From positions 367,434 through 431,433 of the forward strand of contig CBDHHF010000032.1 in NCBI GenBank assembly GCA_965263205.1: 64,000 nucleotides of DNA, given 5' to 3'. This DNA comes from JBCCIM01 sp965263205 (GTDB lineage: Bacteria > Bacteroidota > Rhodothermia > Rhodothermales > JAHQVL01). The translations under genes were made by a program, and so were the position numbers. Of the stretch, positions 9,452 through 18,437 are shown piece after piece. How positions within the stretch are numbered: the first letter of the stretch is position 1; each line of letters opens with the position of its first letter. The notes below the pieces were generated by a model, which searched no databases, had not been told where the DNA came from, and was given only the letters and a program-made list of their open reading frames with translations.

Positions 9452-10609
9452 ATGAGTAACGTAAAAATACACCGTGTCGGCGTCATCATGAACGGGGTCA
9501 CCGGGCGCATGGGCACAAACCAGCATTTGATGCGCTCAATCCACGCCATCCGTCAATCAGGCGGCATTGTACTGGACGATGAAACGGTCATCATGCCCGA
9601 CCCCGTTTTGGTTGGCAGGAATCCTGTAAAACTGGAAAAACGCGCGGCAATGGCAGGGCTGGACAAATGGACAACCAATCTTGACGATGTGTTATCCGAC
9701 CCAGACTATACTGTTTACTTCGATGCGCAGTCAACAGATCGCCGGGTCGCAGATGTTACCAAGGCCATCGATGCCGGCAAACACGTGTACTGCGAGAAAC
9801 CGGTTGCGCTCACAACCGAGGAGGCATTGCAGCTTCACGTGCACGCAGAGAAAGCCGGCATCAAACACGGCGTGGTTCAAGACAAACTTTGGCTCCCAGG
9901 TCTTTTAAAGCTCCAGATGCTGCGCGACAGCGGTTTCTTTGGCGACATCCTTTCGGTAAGGGGCGAGTTCGGATACTGGGTATTTGAAGGCGACGTAATA
10001 CCGGCCCAGCGTCCGTCCTGGAATTATCGCACGGAAGATGGCGGTGGTATCATCTTCGACATGTTGTGCCACTGGCGCTACGTTCTTGACAACTTGTTTG
10101 GCGAAGTTAAAGCCGTATCCTGCCTTGCAAAAACGCACATTGCAAAGCGATGGGACGAAAAACAACAACCTTACACGTGCACCGCTGATGACGCCGCTTA
10201 TGCGACACTGGAGCTTGCCGGCAACATCACAGCACACTTCAACTCATCCTGGTGCGTGCGGCCGCGCAGGGACGACTTGCTGAGCATCCAGGTAGACGGC
10301 ACCAAAGGCTCAGCCGTTGCTGGTCTGACGTCGTGCTGGACACAAGCATACGGTGCAACCCCGATGCATGTGTGGAATCCTGACGAGCCAAACGCCCACG
10401 ATTTCTACGCCGGCTGGTCGAAAGTCCCCGAACACACTGCAAACCAGAATGCATTCCGGGCCCAGTGGGAGCTCTTCCTCAAATATGTGGTGGCAGACCA
10501 CCCCTACCGTTTTGATTTATTGGAAGGCGCTAAAGGAGTCCAGCTCGCCGAGATTTCTCTTGCCTCATCCGCTAAGCGTAGCTGGCTCGACGTGCCGGCA
10601 CTCATTTAA
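9452..10609 (+). CDS. Gfo/Idh/MocA-family NAD(P)-dependent oxidoreductase
   Basis: 385 aa. The N-terminal Rossmann part begins VGVIMNGVTGRMGTNQHLMR, so the usual GxGxxG is replaced by NGVTGRMG, reminiscent of dihydrodipicolinate-reductase-like dinucleotide binding. The family marker EKP is present in HVYCEKPVAL (near residue 115), followed by a catalytic-region pattern with GGGIIFDMLCHWRYVLDNLFG, where the Asp and His match the substrate-binding GG-x-x-x-D-x-x-x-H motif. The C-terminal part is the mixed alpha/beta substrate domain. Typical reactions are oxidation or reduction of a sugar or inositol hydroxyl. It lies 21 bp after the epimerase-like gene and 27 bp before the SDR, so all four genes (7.2-11.4 kb) are probably one transcript for sugar-acid conversion. 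Confidence 0.9.
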   Translation: MSNVKIHRVGVIMNGVTGRMGTNQHLMRSIHAIRQSGGIVLDDETVIMPDPVLVGRNPVKLEKRAAMAGLDKWTTNLDDVLSDPDYTVYFDAQSTDRRVADVTKAIDAGKHVYCEKPVALTTEEALQLHVHAEKAGIKHGVVQDKLWLPGLLKLQMLRDSGFFGDILSVRGEFGYWVFEGDVIPAQRPSWNYRTEDGGGIIFDMLCHWRYVLDNLFGEVKAVSCLAKTHIAKRWDEKQQPYTCTADDAAYATLELAGNITAHFNSSWCVRPRRDDLLSIQVDGTKGSAVAGLTSCWTQAYGATPMHVWNPDEPNAHDFYAGWSKVPEHTANQNAFRAQWELFLKYVVADHPYRFDLLEGAKGVQLAEISLASSAKRSWLDVPALI

Positions 10610-10636
10610 GCCCCCCTTCCCCAGCCTCCTCCCCTC

Positions 10637-11407
10637 ATGAACAAAACAGCACTCATCACCGGTGGCACACGTGGGATCGGTCTCGGGATCGCCGAATCAT
10701 TGGCCGCCGAAGGGTATAATCTCATGCTTTGTGGTCGAAGGCCAGCGGCGGCAATTGCCCCGGTCATCACACAACTTACGCGTCCCGGTATCACGGTTAA
10801 TTATATTCAGGCGGATCTTGGCAATCAGGCAGATCGTGCCAACCTCGTCCAAACCGCACGAAGTTTACACCCGCAATTGGATGTCCTGGTAAACAATGCC
10901 GGCATGGCCCCCAGAGCGCGCAATCATGTGCTGGACGCTACAGAAGAGAGCTTCGAGGAAGTGCTTCGCGTAAACCTGCGTGGCCCATACTTTCTTACCC
11001 AGCAATGTGCCCGATGGATGATCGAGACGCATACAGACAAAACGGAACCACGGCCGTGTATCATCTTTGTAACCTCGATTTCTTCTACGATTGCGTCCAT
11101 TAGCCGGGGTGAGTATTGTATTTCAAAAGCAGGATTGAGCATGGCCAATTTACTGTGGGCCAACGCACTCGCGGAATACCACATCGATGTATTCGAAATC
11201 CGGCCAGGGTTAATCATGACAGATATGACGGCCGGCGTGAAAGAAAAATACGATAAAATGATCGAAGAGGGATTGCTATTAGAACAGCGCTGGGGCCGCC
11301 CCGAAGACATCGGCAAAGCTGTAAGGATGCTGGCAGCAGGCAACCTTCCCTACGCCTCTGGACAAGTACTAACGATAGATGGCGGGCTCTCGATGGGCCG
11401 CCTCTAA
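10637..11407 (+). CDS. Short-chain dehydrogenase/reductase (3-ketoacyl-ACP-reductase-like)
   Basis: 256 aa, typical length for a classical SDR. The cofactor motif is TGGTRGIGLGIA (TGxxxGIG), followed by NNAGMAPRAR (NNAG) and the catalytic Ser in VTSISST with YCISK as the YxxxK pair. The C-terminus DGGLSMGRL is the common SDR end. Annotated as 3-ketoacyl-ACP reductase by habit; in this operon a sugar or uronate substrate is more likely (for example reduction of a keto-deoxy sugar). This is inference from the three preceding genes. The stop is followed directly by the start region of the ion-channel gene. Confidence 0.88.
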   Translation: MNKTALITGGTRGIGLGIAESLAAEGYNLMLCGRRPAAAIAPVITQLTRPGITVNYIQADLGNQADRANLVQTARSLHPQLDVLVNNAGMAPRARNHVLDATEESFEEVLRVNLRGPYFLTQQCARWMIETHTDKTEPRPCIIFVTSISSTIASISRGEYCISKAGLSMANLLWANALAEYHIDVFEIRPGLIMTDMTAGVKEKYDKMIEEGLLLEQRWGRPEDIGKAVRMLAAGNLPYASGQVLTIDGGLSMGRL

Positions 11408-11429
11408 GCTGGTTACGTTGCGGGTTACA

Positions 11430-12725
11430 ATGCGGGCTACTATGCGAACAAGATTCGACAATGTATCTCCCAGGCTAGATGCCAGGCTTTTTACAGCCTG
11501 GAACGTAATACTGGTCATTGTTGCCACCTACACGTCGTTCGCCATTCCCTTTTCGCTCGCCTCCGAGGAATCTCCCCTCCTTTTCCAACGCCGTGAAATT
11601 TTCCTCACGGCAATTTACATGCTGGATATTCTTATCAGCGTGTACCGGCTTCAGCAAAAGAAGTCCGTCATTCACCTGGAGTACAGCGCAATGCGTTCGT
11701 TTTTTCTTCGGTGGATTTGGCTGGATGTACTGGCGGCACTGCCGCTCACCGCGCTCTTTGGCCTCCCGTGGCTACAAATTGTTCGATTGGCCAAGATGGT
11801 CAAGGTCACCTATCTGCTCACGGTCCTGCGCCGTATTCATGCCAATGTTTCAAACCTGGTTTTGATTGGCCAGATGATCTACTGGATTGCCATCGCAACC
11901 CACTGGCTCAGTTGCGGCTGGCTGGTCATCAGAGGATTTGATCACGATTTGGATTTAACCACCAACTACATCAATGCGCTGTATTGGACATCCATGACAC
12001 TCACAACAGTTGGATTTGGCGACATCACTCCCATTACGAATATTGAACGCGTCTATGCCATTTTTACGATGTTTTTTGGCTACTCCTTTTTTGGGTATCT
12101 CATCGGTAGCTTTGCCGGCATTCTAACTAAGCAAAACCCCATCAAGGAGAAGTACAAACAAAACATGGAAAAGCTGACAAATGCAGCGCGCTATGCCGGC
12201 TTGCCGCTCGATCTACAGCAACAGATCCATGCCTACTACCAATACCAGATGACGCGACGCATCGGATATGACGAAGAGTCGTTTATCAACGAATTACCTG
12301 CCAGCCTGCGCGGCGAGGTATCGCTACACTTCCGGAAGGAAGTTATCGAAGGCGTTGCGATTTTTGAGGACGCGCCGCAGGATTTCATCCTTGAAATTGC
12401 CCAGCAATTGCGCGAGCGCATTACAGCCCCCAACGAATGTATCTTCAAAGCCGGCGATTTTGGTAAAGAAGTGTTTTTCATCGCGCATGGCACAATCAAT
12501 ATCTGGAACAAAGAAGAGACACAGATCCTCAATACGCTTGGGAAAGGAGACTTTTTCGGTGAAGTTGCGCTCTTCAAGGATCTCCCGCGAACAGCAACGG
12601 CGCGCGCCAACACGTATTGCGACCTTTACATCTTAAATCAACACGCTTTTGAAGAAGTATTCACCGGCTATCCAAAAATCGTGGAGAGGATCCAGGCAAA
12701 AGCAGAGCAAAGAAGCCGAAGGTGA
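11430..12725 (+). CDS. Cyclic-nucleotide-gated potassium channel (6TM + CNBD)
   Basis: About 431 aa from the ATG at 11430; ATG 11442 is an equally plausible start, while a start at 11379 would overlap the SDR by 29 bp. The N-terminal half is a voltage-gated-like channel unit: several membrane helices, an S4-like segment (LQIVRLAKMVKVTYLLTVL), and a pore loop with the K+ selectivity filter TTVGFGD. The C-terminal half is a C-linker and a cyclic-nucleotide-binding domain whose phosphate-binding cassette reads FGEVALFKDLPRTATARA, with the Glu and Arg expected for cAMP/cGMP binding, so ligand gating is likely. It resembles MloK1- or SthK-type bacterial channels. It ends 3 bp before the stop of the convergent flavoprotein gene. 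A functional link to the sugar operon is not obvious. Confidence 0.9.
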   Translation: MRATMRTRFDNVSPRLDARLFTAWNVILVIVATYTSFAIPFSLASEESPLLFQRREIFLTAIYMLDILISVYRLQQKKSVIHLEYSAMRSFFLRWIWLDVLAALPLTALFGLPWLQIVRLAKMVKVTYLLTVLRRIHANVSNLVLIGQMIYWIAIATHWLSCGWLVIRGFDHDLDLTTNYINALYWTSMTLTTVGFGDITPITNIERVYAIFTMFFGYSFFGYLIGSFAGILTKQNPIKEKYKQNMEKLTNAARYAGLPLDLQQQIHAYYQYQMTRRIGYDEESFINELPASLRGEVSLHFRKEVIEGVAIFEDAPQDFILEIAQQLRERITAPNECIFKAGDFGKEVFFIAHGTINIWNKEETQILNTLGKGDFFGEVALFKDLPRTATARANTYCDLYILNQHAFEEVFTGYPKIVERIQAKAEQRSRR

Positions 12726-12728
12726 CGT

Positions 12729-15038
12729 TTATTTCTTGACAACCTCAACAACAACCGGCCCATTTGCTTTGAGAAGGCACGCTAGCCTGTGCTCACCCGG
12801 GTTAAGTTTACAGACTTCCTGCAGCGTCCAGCCTTCCTCATCCTCATCCATTTCATTCACATGCTCTTGCCCTGACACGATCCTAACCGGATCATAGCCA
12901 CACCGTCCACTTTCACATTCATAGTTAATCGGAACGCTTTGTTCACGAGCCAACTGGAGAACCGTTTTCTCGGCGGTCGTTGGAACAGCTTCACCATGGC
13001 CTGCAAATGTCACCGAAACGCCGGTATCCACAGCCATGCTTGCGGGAGCAGATTTGCTGCTTGGCGGTTCTGGTGTCCTGGCTGGCAGATCAACCGCAAC
13101 AACATCAGGCTTGTAAGGCGACGATTTGGCATATTGAAAAACAACCTGCCCAAGTCTAAATACGTCACCATAATGAATAGGATACGCAGACTGAATGCGC
13201 AAGTACGTGTGGTTTCTGCTAGAAAGATCCTTTAAATAAAGCCGATCTTCTTTAAACGACACTGCGAGATGTCTGCGAGACAAAATTTTGTCAGACGCAT
13301 CAAGGGTGAAATCTGGCGATTCACGCCCAAACACTTTTGTACCAGACTCCAAAATATATGTATTCTGATTCACACCATGGTGATCATAGTGCTGGCATGT
13401 GACGCGGCCGGGCCCGACACCAAACACAAGAAATTGTCGACCTAATTGAACGAGAGCCCCGTCTGCCACCTCTACTAAATTCCCGGCTGGCAGGCGATAA
13501 AAAGAACCCTGTGGGCTCCCATAATCTTCCAGGAAGCACGTTCCATTTTCAAAGTACACGCCGGCATGCTTGTCGCCCAGAGAAGACTCTCCCGCCAATA
13601 CAACATCAGCGTTTACGCTGCCAATACTCAGCCGTTTTGAATGATCAAGCGTGTACTCCTCAGCTTCAACACCGGCTTTTGTCAGTCGCACAAGTCTTGA
13701 ATGATTCGCAGTGCTGACACCAGTCTCAACGTCTTGATTGGCCGATACAAGTTCGGATGTATCCTGTCGAATGAACGAGGTGGACAGTTGAACCTGAGCA
13801 GAAGATATATCATGACGAACAGTACTGTCTGCATACCCCAAAGCGACTTTGACTTGCGAGACGCCGTCCTTTTTTTGCCGCACAACTTCTGCTACAAACA
13901 CACCATCGCGTAGTGCTGATTTAATATTCCCCGGGTGCCTGATCTCCCTGTAAGCCTCAGGATTGCCGTCAAAGTTATCTGTTTCAAAATAACGTTGACT
14001 CAAAATATCGCCAATTAAATACACATTGGGCTGACTGGTCTCAAGTAATGGAGAAACAAGCATGCGCTGCTTCTTCCCCTGCTTTGCCAATCGGATACCC
14101 AGGCCTTCCAGAAAATGAGCAGGAATGTCTTCACCAATACAGGCAATACAACTACTTTTAGGGAATTCGAGATGCGTAGCTTCGATCGAACGCCCCTCAA
14201 TATGCCGGCGATCTACGCGAATGGAGAGGAATTGTGCCTTGTCTGGCCCGGGCAAAATAGCCACAGGTTCGCTTTTCGGGAAATAGCGGATATTACCATT
14301 GCCCAGGTAAGCATTGAAAAAAGCCTCAGAGAGCGCACGAGATACTTTAGGCATTTTATCCCCTCGATACGACCAGTAAACCGGACTCTGGTCGCGAGCC
14401 TTTGTTTTGGCGTTCGAGATAGCGAACACAGCTTCAGCGGCCGAAGTGCCTCCGCCTATCACGCAGGCTGGCTGCCCTACATAAAGGTTCGCGTCCTCCA
14501 ACCGGTAGCTTATGCCATCTGTATTGCCCGGAATATCAAACCTGCGAGGCACACCGCGTCCAATCGAAAGCACAACATGTCGCGCCCGAATGTTCTCTTC
14601 TTTCTGTAATCGATGATTCCAGACCTGGACGGCAATAATGTTGTCTGATTCCCTGGTAAATCCTGTTAACTCGAGGCCAATTTTTGCTGGCACATTGAAT
14701 TTGTGATAGTACGACCTCCAGGCAGTACAAATATCGTCTTTGTCTATGGGATCAAATTGTAAGGCCGCCACCATCTCATTGCCGGCTGGGAATCGCATTT
14801 TGTCGCCGCCGCCAAAGTGAGGCAAGATAAGTTTATCCTTAGCATAATCACGGATGCGCTTCATCAGATCATCGAAGTCGATCACCAACGCACTCAATCC
14901 CAGCTCTTTGGCCCTAAACGCAGCCGCTGTTCCAGCTGGACCACCCCCAACGATCAGCATATCCAGTATCTCCGGCAACGCAGGAGGATTTGGGAGGTCC
15001 AGAAACCCGTCTGGCATCAAATCATCTCTCATAACCAT
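12729..15038 (-). CDS. Fusion: FAD/NAD(P) oxidoreductase + two FHA domains + [2Fe-2S] ferredoxin-like domain
   Basis: 769 aa. Residues 1-390 form a two-dinucleotide-fold flavoprotein: GGGPAGTAAA for FAD, GGGTSAAEA for NAD(P)H and a C-terminal LIGDIL FAD motif. The redox CxxC of thioredoxin reductase is not evident. Two FHA-like domains follow: the first is degenerate (GDKHAGVY, but SPQGSF for the loop), the second keeps FGRES, SRRHLAV and SSRNHTYLR. The C-terminal 100 residues are ferredoxin-like with CESGRCGYD: the third canonical cysteine of Cx4Cx2C is Asp; the last ligand is in RLAC, and one extra Cys lies in EVCKL. This is the last gene of the cytochrome operon, 46 bp after the double-FHA gene. 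The likely role is passing electrons between NAD(P)H and the [4Fe-4S]/cytochrome partners, with FHA domains for phospho-dependent docking; this is inference. Confidence 0.85.
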   Translation of the reverse strand: MVMRDDLMPDGFLDLPNPPALPEILDMLIVGGGPAGTAAAFRAKELGLSALVIDFDDLMKRIRDYAKDKLILPHFGGGDKMRFPAGNEMVAALQFDPIDKDDICTAWRSYYHKFNVPAKIGLELTGFTRESDNIIAVQVWNHRLQKEENIRARHVVLSIGRGVPRRFDIPGNTDGISYRLEDANLYVGQPACVIGGGTSAAEAVFAISNAKTKARDQSPVYWSYRGDKMPKVSRALSEAFFNAYLGNGNIRYFPKSEPVAILPGPDKAQFLSIRVDRRHIEGRSIEATHLEFPKSSCIACIGEDIPAHFLEGLGIRLAKQGKKQRMLVSPLLETSQPNVYLIGDILSQRYFETDNFDGNPEAYREIRHPGNIKSALRDGVFVAEVVRQKKDGVSQVKVALGYADSTVRHDISSAQVQLSTSFIRQDTSELVSANQDVETGVSTANHSRLVRLTKAGVEAEEYTLDHSKRLSIGSVNADVVLAGESSLGDKHAGVYFENGTCFLEDYGSPQGSFYRLPAGNLVEVADGALVQLGRQFLVFGVGPGRVTCQHYDHHGVNQNTYILESGTKVFGRESPDFTLDASDKILSRRHLAVSFKEDRLYLKDLSSRNHTYLRIQSAYPIHYGDVFRLGQVVFQYAKSSPYKPDVVAVDLPARTPEPPSSKSAPASMAVDTGVSVTFAGHGEAVPTTAEKTVLQLAREQSVPINYECESGRCGYDPVRIVSGQEHVNEMDEDEEGWTLQEVCKLNPGEHRLACLLKANGPVVVEVVKK

Positions 15039-15084
15039 GCAACTAATCTATAATAAGTTAATTTGCTACCACTCAGATTTCTGT

Positions 15085-15963
15085 TCAGATTTCTGTCAAT
15101 TTGATTTTGGTTGTAGGTCCAAGTCGAAAGTCCATCCCCGGTTTTAGTTCTGTTTCTCCTGAGAGCTGGTTATCACCAATGAAAGTTCCGTTCGTACTGT
15201 TCAGATCTCTTAGAAATACTTTACCCGAAGTCACGTAAATTTCAGCGTGTTGACCAGACAGGTACTCATCGCGGACCTGGATCGAGCAGACTTCCCCTCT
15301 TCCAACAACGGAGGTTCCTTCCCTTAGCTCCACTTCTCGATCCGTTTCCTGTAGGTTATTGATTACAATAGCAAACTTTCTTATCGGAACAGATGAAGTT
15401 TCACCGCGACCGGCAGAAGCATTAATGCTTCCAACTTCTAGTTCAGAAGGCGTTTTTAGCACGGTGTCATCATGATCAGGAATTTCTGGGAGCGGGGCAA
15501 AGCCCTCCCTGTAAGATGTAGCCGACGCATCTGCACGCGAAGGGGTCCTCTGGATTCCACTCAACCCACCCGCAGGAATTGCGAAGTCATCCTGTATATG
15601 TGTTTGATGCTTGGGGTCCGATTTTTCATAGCTCCTCTTCCCCTGCGTTGCCGCCTTAATATCAGGAAATACCTGAAAAAGCATGTCTACATTTTGAGCG
15701 AAGGTTATTACATGCAGGGAGCCGAGTCTAGTCGGCAGATGTACAATTGATTTGTCGAGATATGTCCCATTGCTGCTGTCCAAGTCTTCTAAAAAGAACG
15801 ATCTACCGTCTTCTCCGAGATATATCCGTGCATGACGATTGGAAATCGTATGTATGAAGAGGGAGATGTCACAGCTGGCATCTCGGCCGACAACGGCCTC
15901 TTGTTCTATAATAAATTCACTACCTGCCAGCGCACCAGTTTTCGAAAACAGCTTTGCTACCAT
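15085..15963 (-). CDS. Double-FHA-domain protein
   Basis: 292 aa, no signal peptide or membrane segment. The N-terminal FHA domain (about 1-95) shows VVGRDASCDI, SNRHARIYL and LDSSNGTYLD; the C-terminal FHA domain (about 210-292) shows VVGRGEVCSI, SGQHAEIYV and LNSTNGTFIGD. Both therefore keep the Gly-Arg, Ser/x-His and Asn-Gly-Thr residues that bind phosphothreonine. The middle about 100 residues look unstructured (charged, Pro/Ser-rich). It lies between the 10-heme cytochrome (30 bp upstream) and the flavoprotein fusion, which has two more FHA domains. FHA proteins usually read Ser/Thr kinase signals, and a Hanks-type kinase starts across the divergent control region at 25.9 kb. A scaffold or phospho-switch for the electron-transfer complex is the best guess. 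Confidence 0.9.
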   Translation of the reverse strand: MVAKLFSKTGALAGSEFIIEQEAVVGRDASCDISLFIHTISNRHARIYLGEDGRSFFLEDLDSSNGTYLDKSIVHLPTRLGSLHVITFAQNVDMLFQVFPDIKAATQGKRSYEKSDPKHQTHIQDDFAIPAGGLSGIQRTPSRADASATSYREGFAPLPEIPDHDDTVLKTPSELEVGSINASAGRGETSSVPIRKFAIVINNLQETDREVELREGTSVVGRGEVCSIQVRDEYLSGQHAEIYVTSGKVFLRDLNSTNGTFIGDNQLSGETELKPGMDFRLGPTTKIKLTEI

Positions 15964-15993
15964 GTAAAGCCCTCAAGCGGTGTTTGCATTCGA

Positions 15994-17562
15994 CTAATCA
16001 ATATACAGCAGCAGATTGTTGTCCTGCGATTTGTCTGGATGGAAATCATGGCAATCGATGCATGCACTCGCTGCCTGGTTGTCGGCATGGCAAGACTGGC
16101 AATTCGCAATGGGTGGCAAGTTATGAATCGATGCGTTGTCGGCTTCAAAACTCGGCAAACTGTCAATAGAAACCAATTCGCGGATCGGAATCTGGTTATG
16201 ACAGTCCACACACCTGGACTGAATGATGTGAGCACCATGATCAAAATTTGCTCGAATCAACGTTTTTTGGCTGTCTTGAACTCGCTTTATCGTTGCCTCT
16301 TCCACATAGTGACAAGTCTGGCAAGGTTGCGTGAGTCCATCGATAAGCTCGTTGTACTGGGCAACCGCTGACGCTGAAAGCGAGGCATTTATATTGCCGG
16401 CACCAATGACAAACTGGGATTCATCCACTCCTTGCAGAGGATCACGCAATTGCTGTTCTATTAATTGAATCTCAGCATCAACTTCGGACAATGCTTTTTG
16501 AACGGATCGTTGAGGTTGATTTCTCAAGTCCGCTGCGTAGCTTCTTAGCGTTGTCAGGGCCTCCTCATAAAGGATGTTCGCCTCATTCGTTTTCACATCG
16601 GCCGAAGTCACGAGTAAATCCGCAAGATTCTCAGTTGGATACAGGATTCTCCTGATTTGACGCAGGTTTTCGAGCACCCAGGGGTCTTCATGGTAAACAG
16701 GTCGCTTGCGAATCGTATTCCCCCGCGATTGGAATTCACCCGGATTGACAAAAAATGACCAGCGGGTTCCTGGCAACTGGGTCTGCTGAATTTCCTGCAA
16801 CGAACGAGCCGCCGGCCCTGCCCTAACTGATGCGTTCACAAATGCAGTCCCGTCGCTACTACTTAGATGACACGAATCGCAATGTTTATCAAAAGACAGG
16901 GGTTGAAAGTTCTTTCCGTCAGGCTCTGCATTATGGCAAAGCAAGCAGGCTTTCTCTGTATCAACCAAGCGCTCTTTTCGAACAATCTCCTGTACATGCA
17001 TTGTGTGTGGAAATTTCAGATTGGCCTCATCTATGAGGGCAGCGGAGACAAACTCAAATTCCGGGTGACCATCCTCAAACGTACCGTATGGGTGGCATGA
17101 AGTGCACTGTGCATCCTCTACCAGGGAAAGTGATGCGGATCGTCCTTGGTGCTCCTGGTGACACCCAGCACACCCCACCTCATCGACAGCCGGCACAATA
17201 CGCTGAAAATCGCCAGACCTGTAAATATAGTGTGCTTCGTAGGAGTGAACCCCGAGGTCATTCCCATATTTTTCGTGACACGTCTCACACTTCGCATCGG
17301 CCACACCCTGTCCAGGGGAATGACAACTTGCACAATCCGTCCCAAAGTTTGCATGGTTCGATGAAATGGGACCACTGGCAATTGAATTGCCATCAAGAAA
17401 CGCTACATCCAGGGCAAAGAGTAGACCCAAGAACAACGCTCCCATTGCACCAACTGCGTACAAAAAGAACCGTGATGTGCGTGCGGGATACTTGCTTGCT
17501 ATTGGCAGATCAAAGACACTGAACACCCCTTTGCGCGACCTATTTCCTTGGGCTTTGGGCAT
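15994..17562 (-). CDS. Decaheme c-type cytochrome with N-terminal membrane anchor
   Basis: 522 aa from ATG 17562; this start lies 11 bp after the stop of the membrane cytochrome gene. A start at 17733 would overlap that gene by 160 bp and add a Cys-rich non-homologous extension. After a basic N-terminus there is one hydrophobic segment (FFLYAVGAMGALFLGLLFAL), then a periplasmic domain with ten CxxCH motifs: CASCH, CETCH, CAGCH, CTSCH, CLLCH, CDSCH, CQTCH, CVDCH, CQSCH, CIDCH. They fall in two groups, six in the N-terminal half and four at the C-terminus, separated by about 150 residues of helical sequence. The arrangement resembles cytochrome c3/c7-like modules. It is probably the periplasmic electron acceptor (or donor) for the di-heme b protein encoded just upstream. 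Confidence 0.92.
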   Translation of the reverse strand: MPKAQGNRSRKGVFSVFDLPIASKYPARTSRFFLYAVGAMGALFLGLLFALDVAFLDGNSIASGPISSNHANFGTDCASCHSPGQGVADAKCETCHEKYGNDLGVHSYEAHYIYRSGDFQRIVPAVDEVGCAGCHQEHQGRSASLSLVEDAQCTSCHPYGTFEDGHPEFEFVSAALIDEANLKFPHTMHVQEIVRKERLVDTEKACLLCHNAEPDGKNFQPLSFDKHCDSCHLSSSDGTAFVNASVRAGPAARSLQEIQQTQLPGTRWSFFVNPGEFQSRGNTIRKRPVYHEDPWVLENLRQIRRILYPTENLADLLVTSADVKTNEANILYEEALTTLRSYAADLRNQPQRSVQKALSEVDAEIQLIEQQLRDPLQGVDESQFVIGAGNINASLSASAVAQYNELIDGLTQPCQTCHYVEEATIKRVQDSQKTLIRANFDHGAHIIQSRCVDCHNQIPIRELVSIDSLPSFEADNASIHNLPPIANCQSCHADNQAASACIDCHDFHPDKSQDNNLLLYID

Positions 17563-17573
17563 AGATATACGAA

Positions 17574-18437
17574 TTAATAGTAAATAACGGCAAAGACATG
17601 GATGACAACAAGCAGCAGTGTGATCACAGCAAAAGGCACGTGCAATATCAGCCACGCACGCAGCAACGTTTGTAACGTATAATGCGCATCCAACTCGAGC
17701 CTTGATTGATATAAGCTCTGGATTTCTTCCCAATGCTGTTTATCGGACAGATCAAGCACCCGCTGCGTATGGCGCATCGCGTTCACTGATCGAGCAATTG
17801 ATCCTGCGGCGTCAAAGAGATATATCCATCGAAAGACGGGATTAGCACCACCCGAAGCGATGTGTCCGCGATATGCCCGTTGGATTGGCTCACTACTCTT
17901 CTTAACGAGCGCTTCCATTCGCGATACGTTATCTTCAACAAGCTCAGGGATGCGACTAAAATGCACTTCGCTTTGCAGCCCCGAGCGCAACACCGTGGGG
18001 ATCCATTTCTGGAGGATGTTGCCAATCCATCCAGTGACAACAACCCATACGCTTCCCGCCCATAGTAAGCCCGTCAAAACCCCTTCTGGCCAATGAAAAT
18101 TGGTGTGTAAAAAGATAAGGAGCAAAAACAGGGAGCCGCCATAAACATGAAACTGCAAATAGTGCCAGGCACGTTGCAAAGGAGATGTGCGAATTGTACG
18201 ACGCCTGAAGGCATAGAAAAAAGCACCCAGAAAAAGGAACGCACCGCTGATACCGTAACCCAGCCCCCAAACGCTACCAGGATCTACAGGGCCAAGCCAT
18301 ACATTGAGCCCATAAACAAAAAAACAAAGCAAAATTGAGCCCCCAAAACTACGTAACCAAAGGGGAGACTGGACCCACTTGTTGTACCAGGCAGCATCAC
18401 CTGCACGTCGGTTTTGGTATATGGCTACTTTCTTCAT
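17574..18437 (-). CDS. Di-heme b-type cytochrome integral membrane protein
   Basis: 287 aa with about five membrane helices. Helix 3 (FHVYGGSLFLLLIFLH) and the C-terminal helix (LHVPFAVITLLLVVIH) each carry a His pair separated by 13 residues, the spacing with which helices of bc1-type cytochrome b hold two stacked b hemes. About 110 polar residues separate helix 4 from the last helix. The start ATG overlaps the stop of the preceding [4Fe-4S] gene by 4 bp (ATGA), a sign of translational coupling, and the 10-heme cytochrome starts 11 bp after its stop. I infer a membrane subunit that moves electrons across the inner membrane and may react with quinone, linking the cytoplasmic iron-sulfur protein to the periplasmic hemes. 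No named family is recognised with certainty. Confidence 0.8.
   Translation of the reverse strand: MKKVAIYQNRRAGDAAWYNKWVQSPLWLRSFGGSILLCFFVYGLNVWLGPVDPGSVWGLGYGISGAFLFLGAFFYAFRRRTIRTSPLQRAWHYLQFHVYGGSLFLLLIFLHTNFHWPEGVLTGLLWAGSVWVVVTGWIGNILQKWIPTVLRSGLQSEVHFSRIPELVEDNVSRMEALVKKSSEPIQRAYRGHIASGGANPVFRWIYLFDAAGSIARSVNAMRHTQRVLDLSDKQHWEEIQSLYQSRLELDAHYTLQTLLRAWLILHVPFAVITLLLVVIHVFAVIYY

Noticed and set aside
14115..14609. Antisense open frame (164 codons) inside the flavoprotein fusion
   Set aside because: No homology visible and it lies opposite conserved FAD/NAD motifs.
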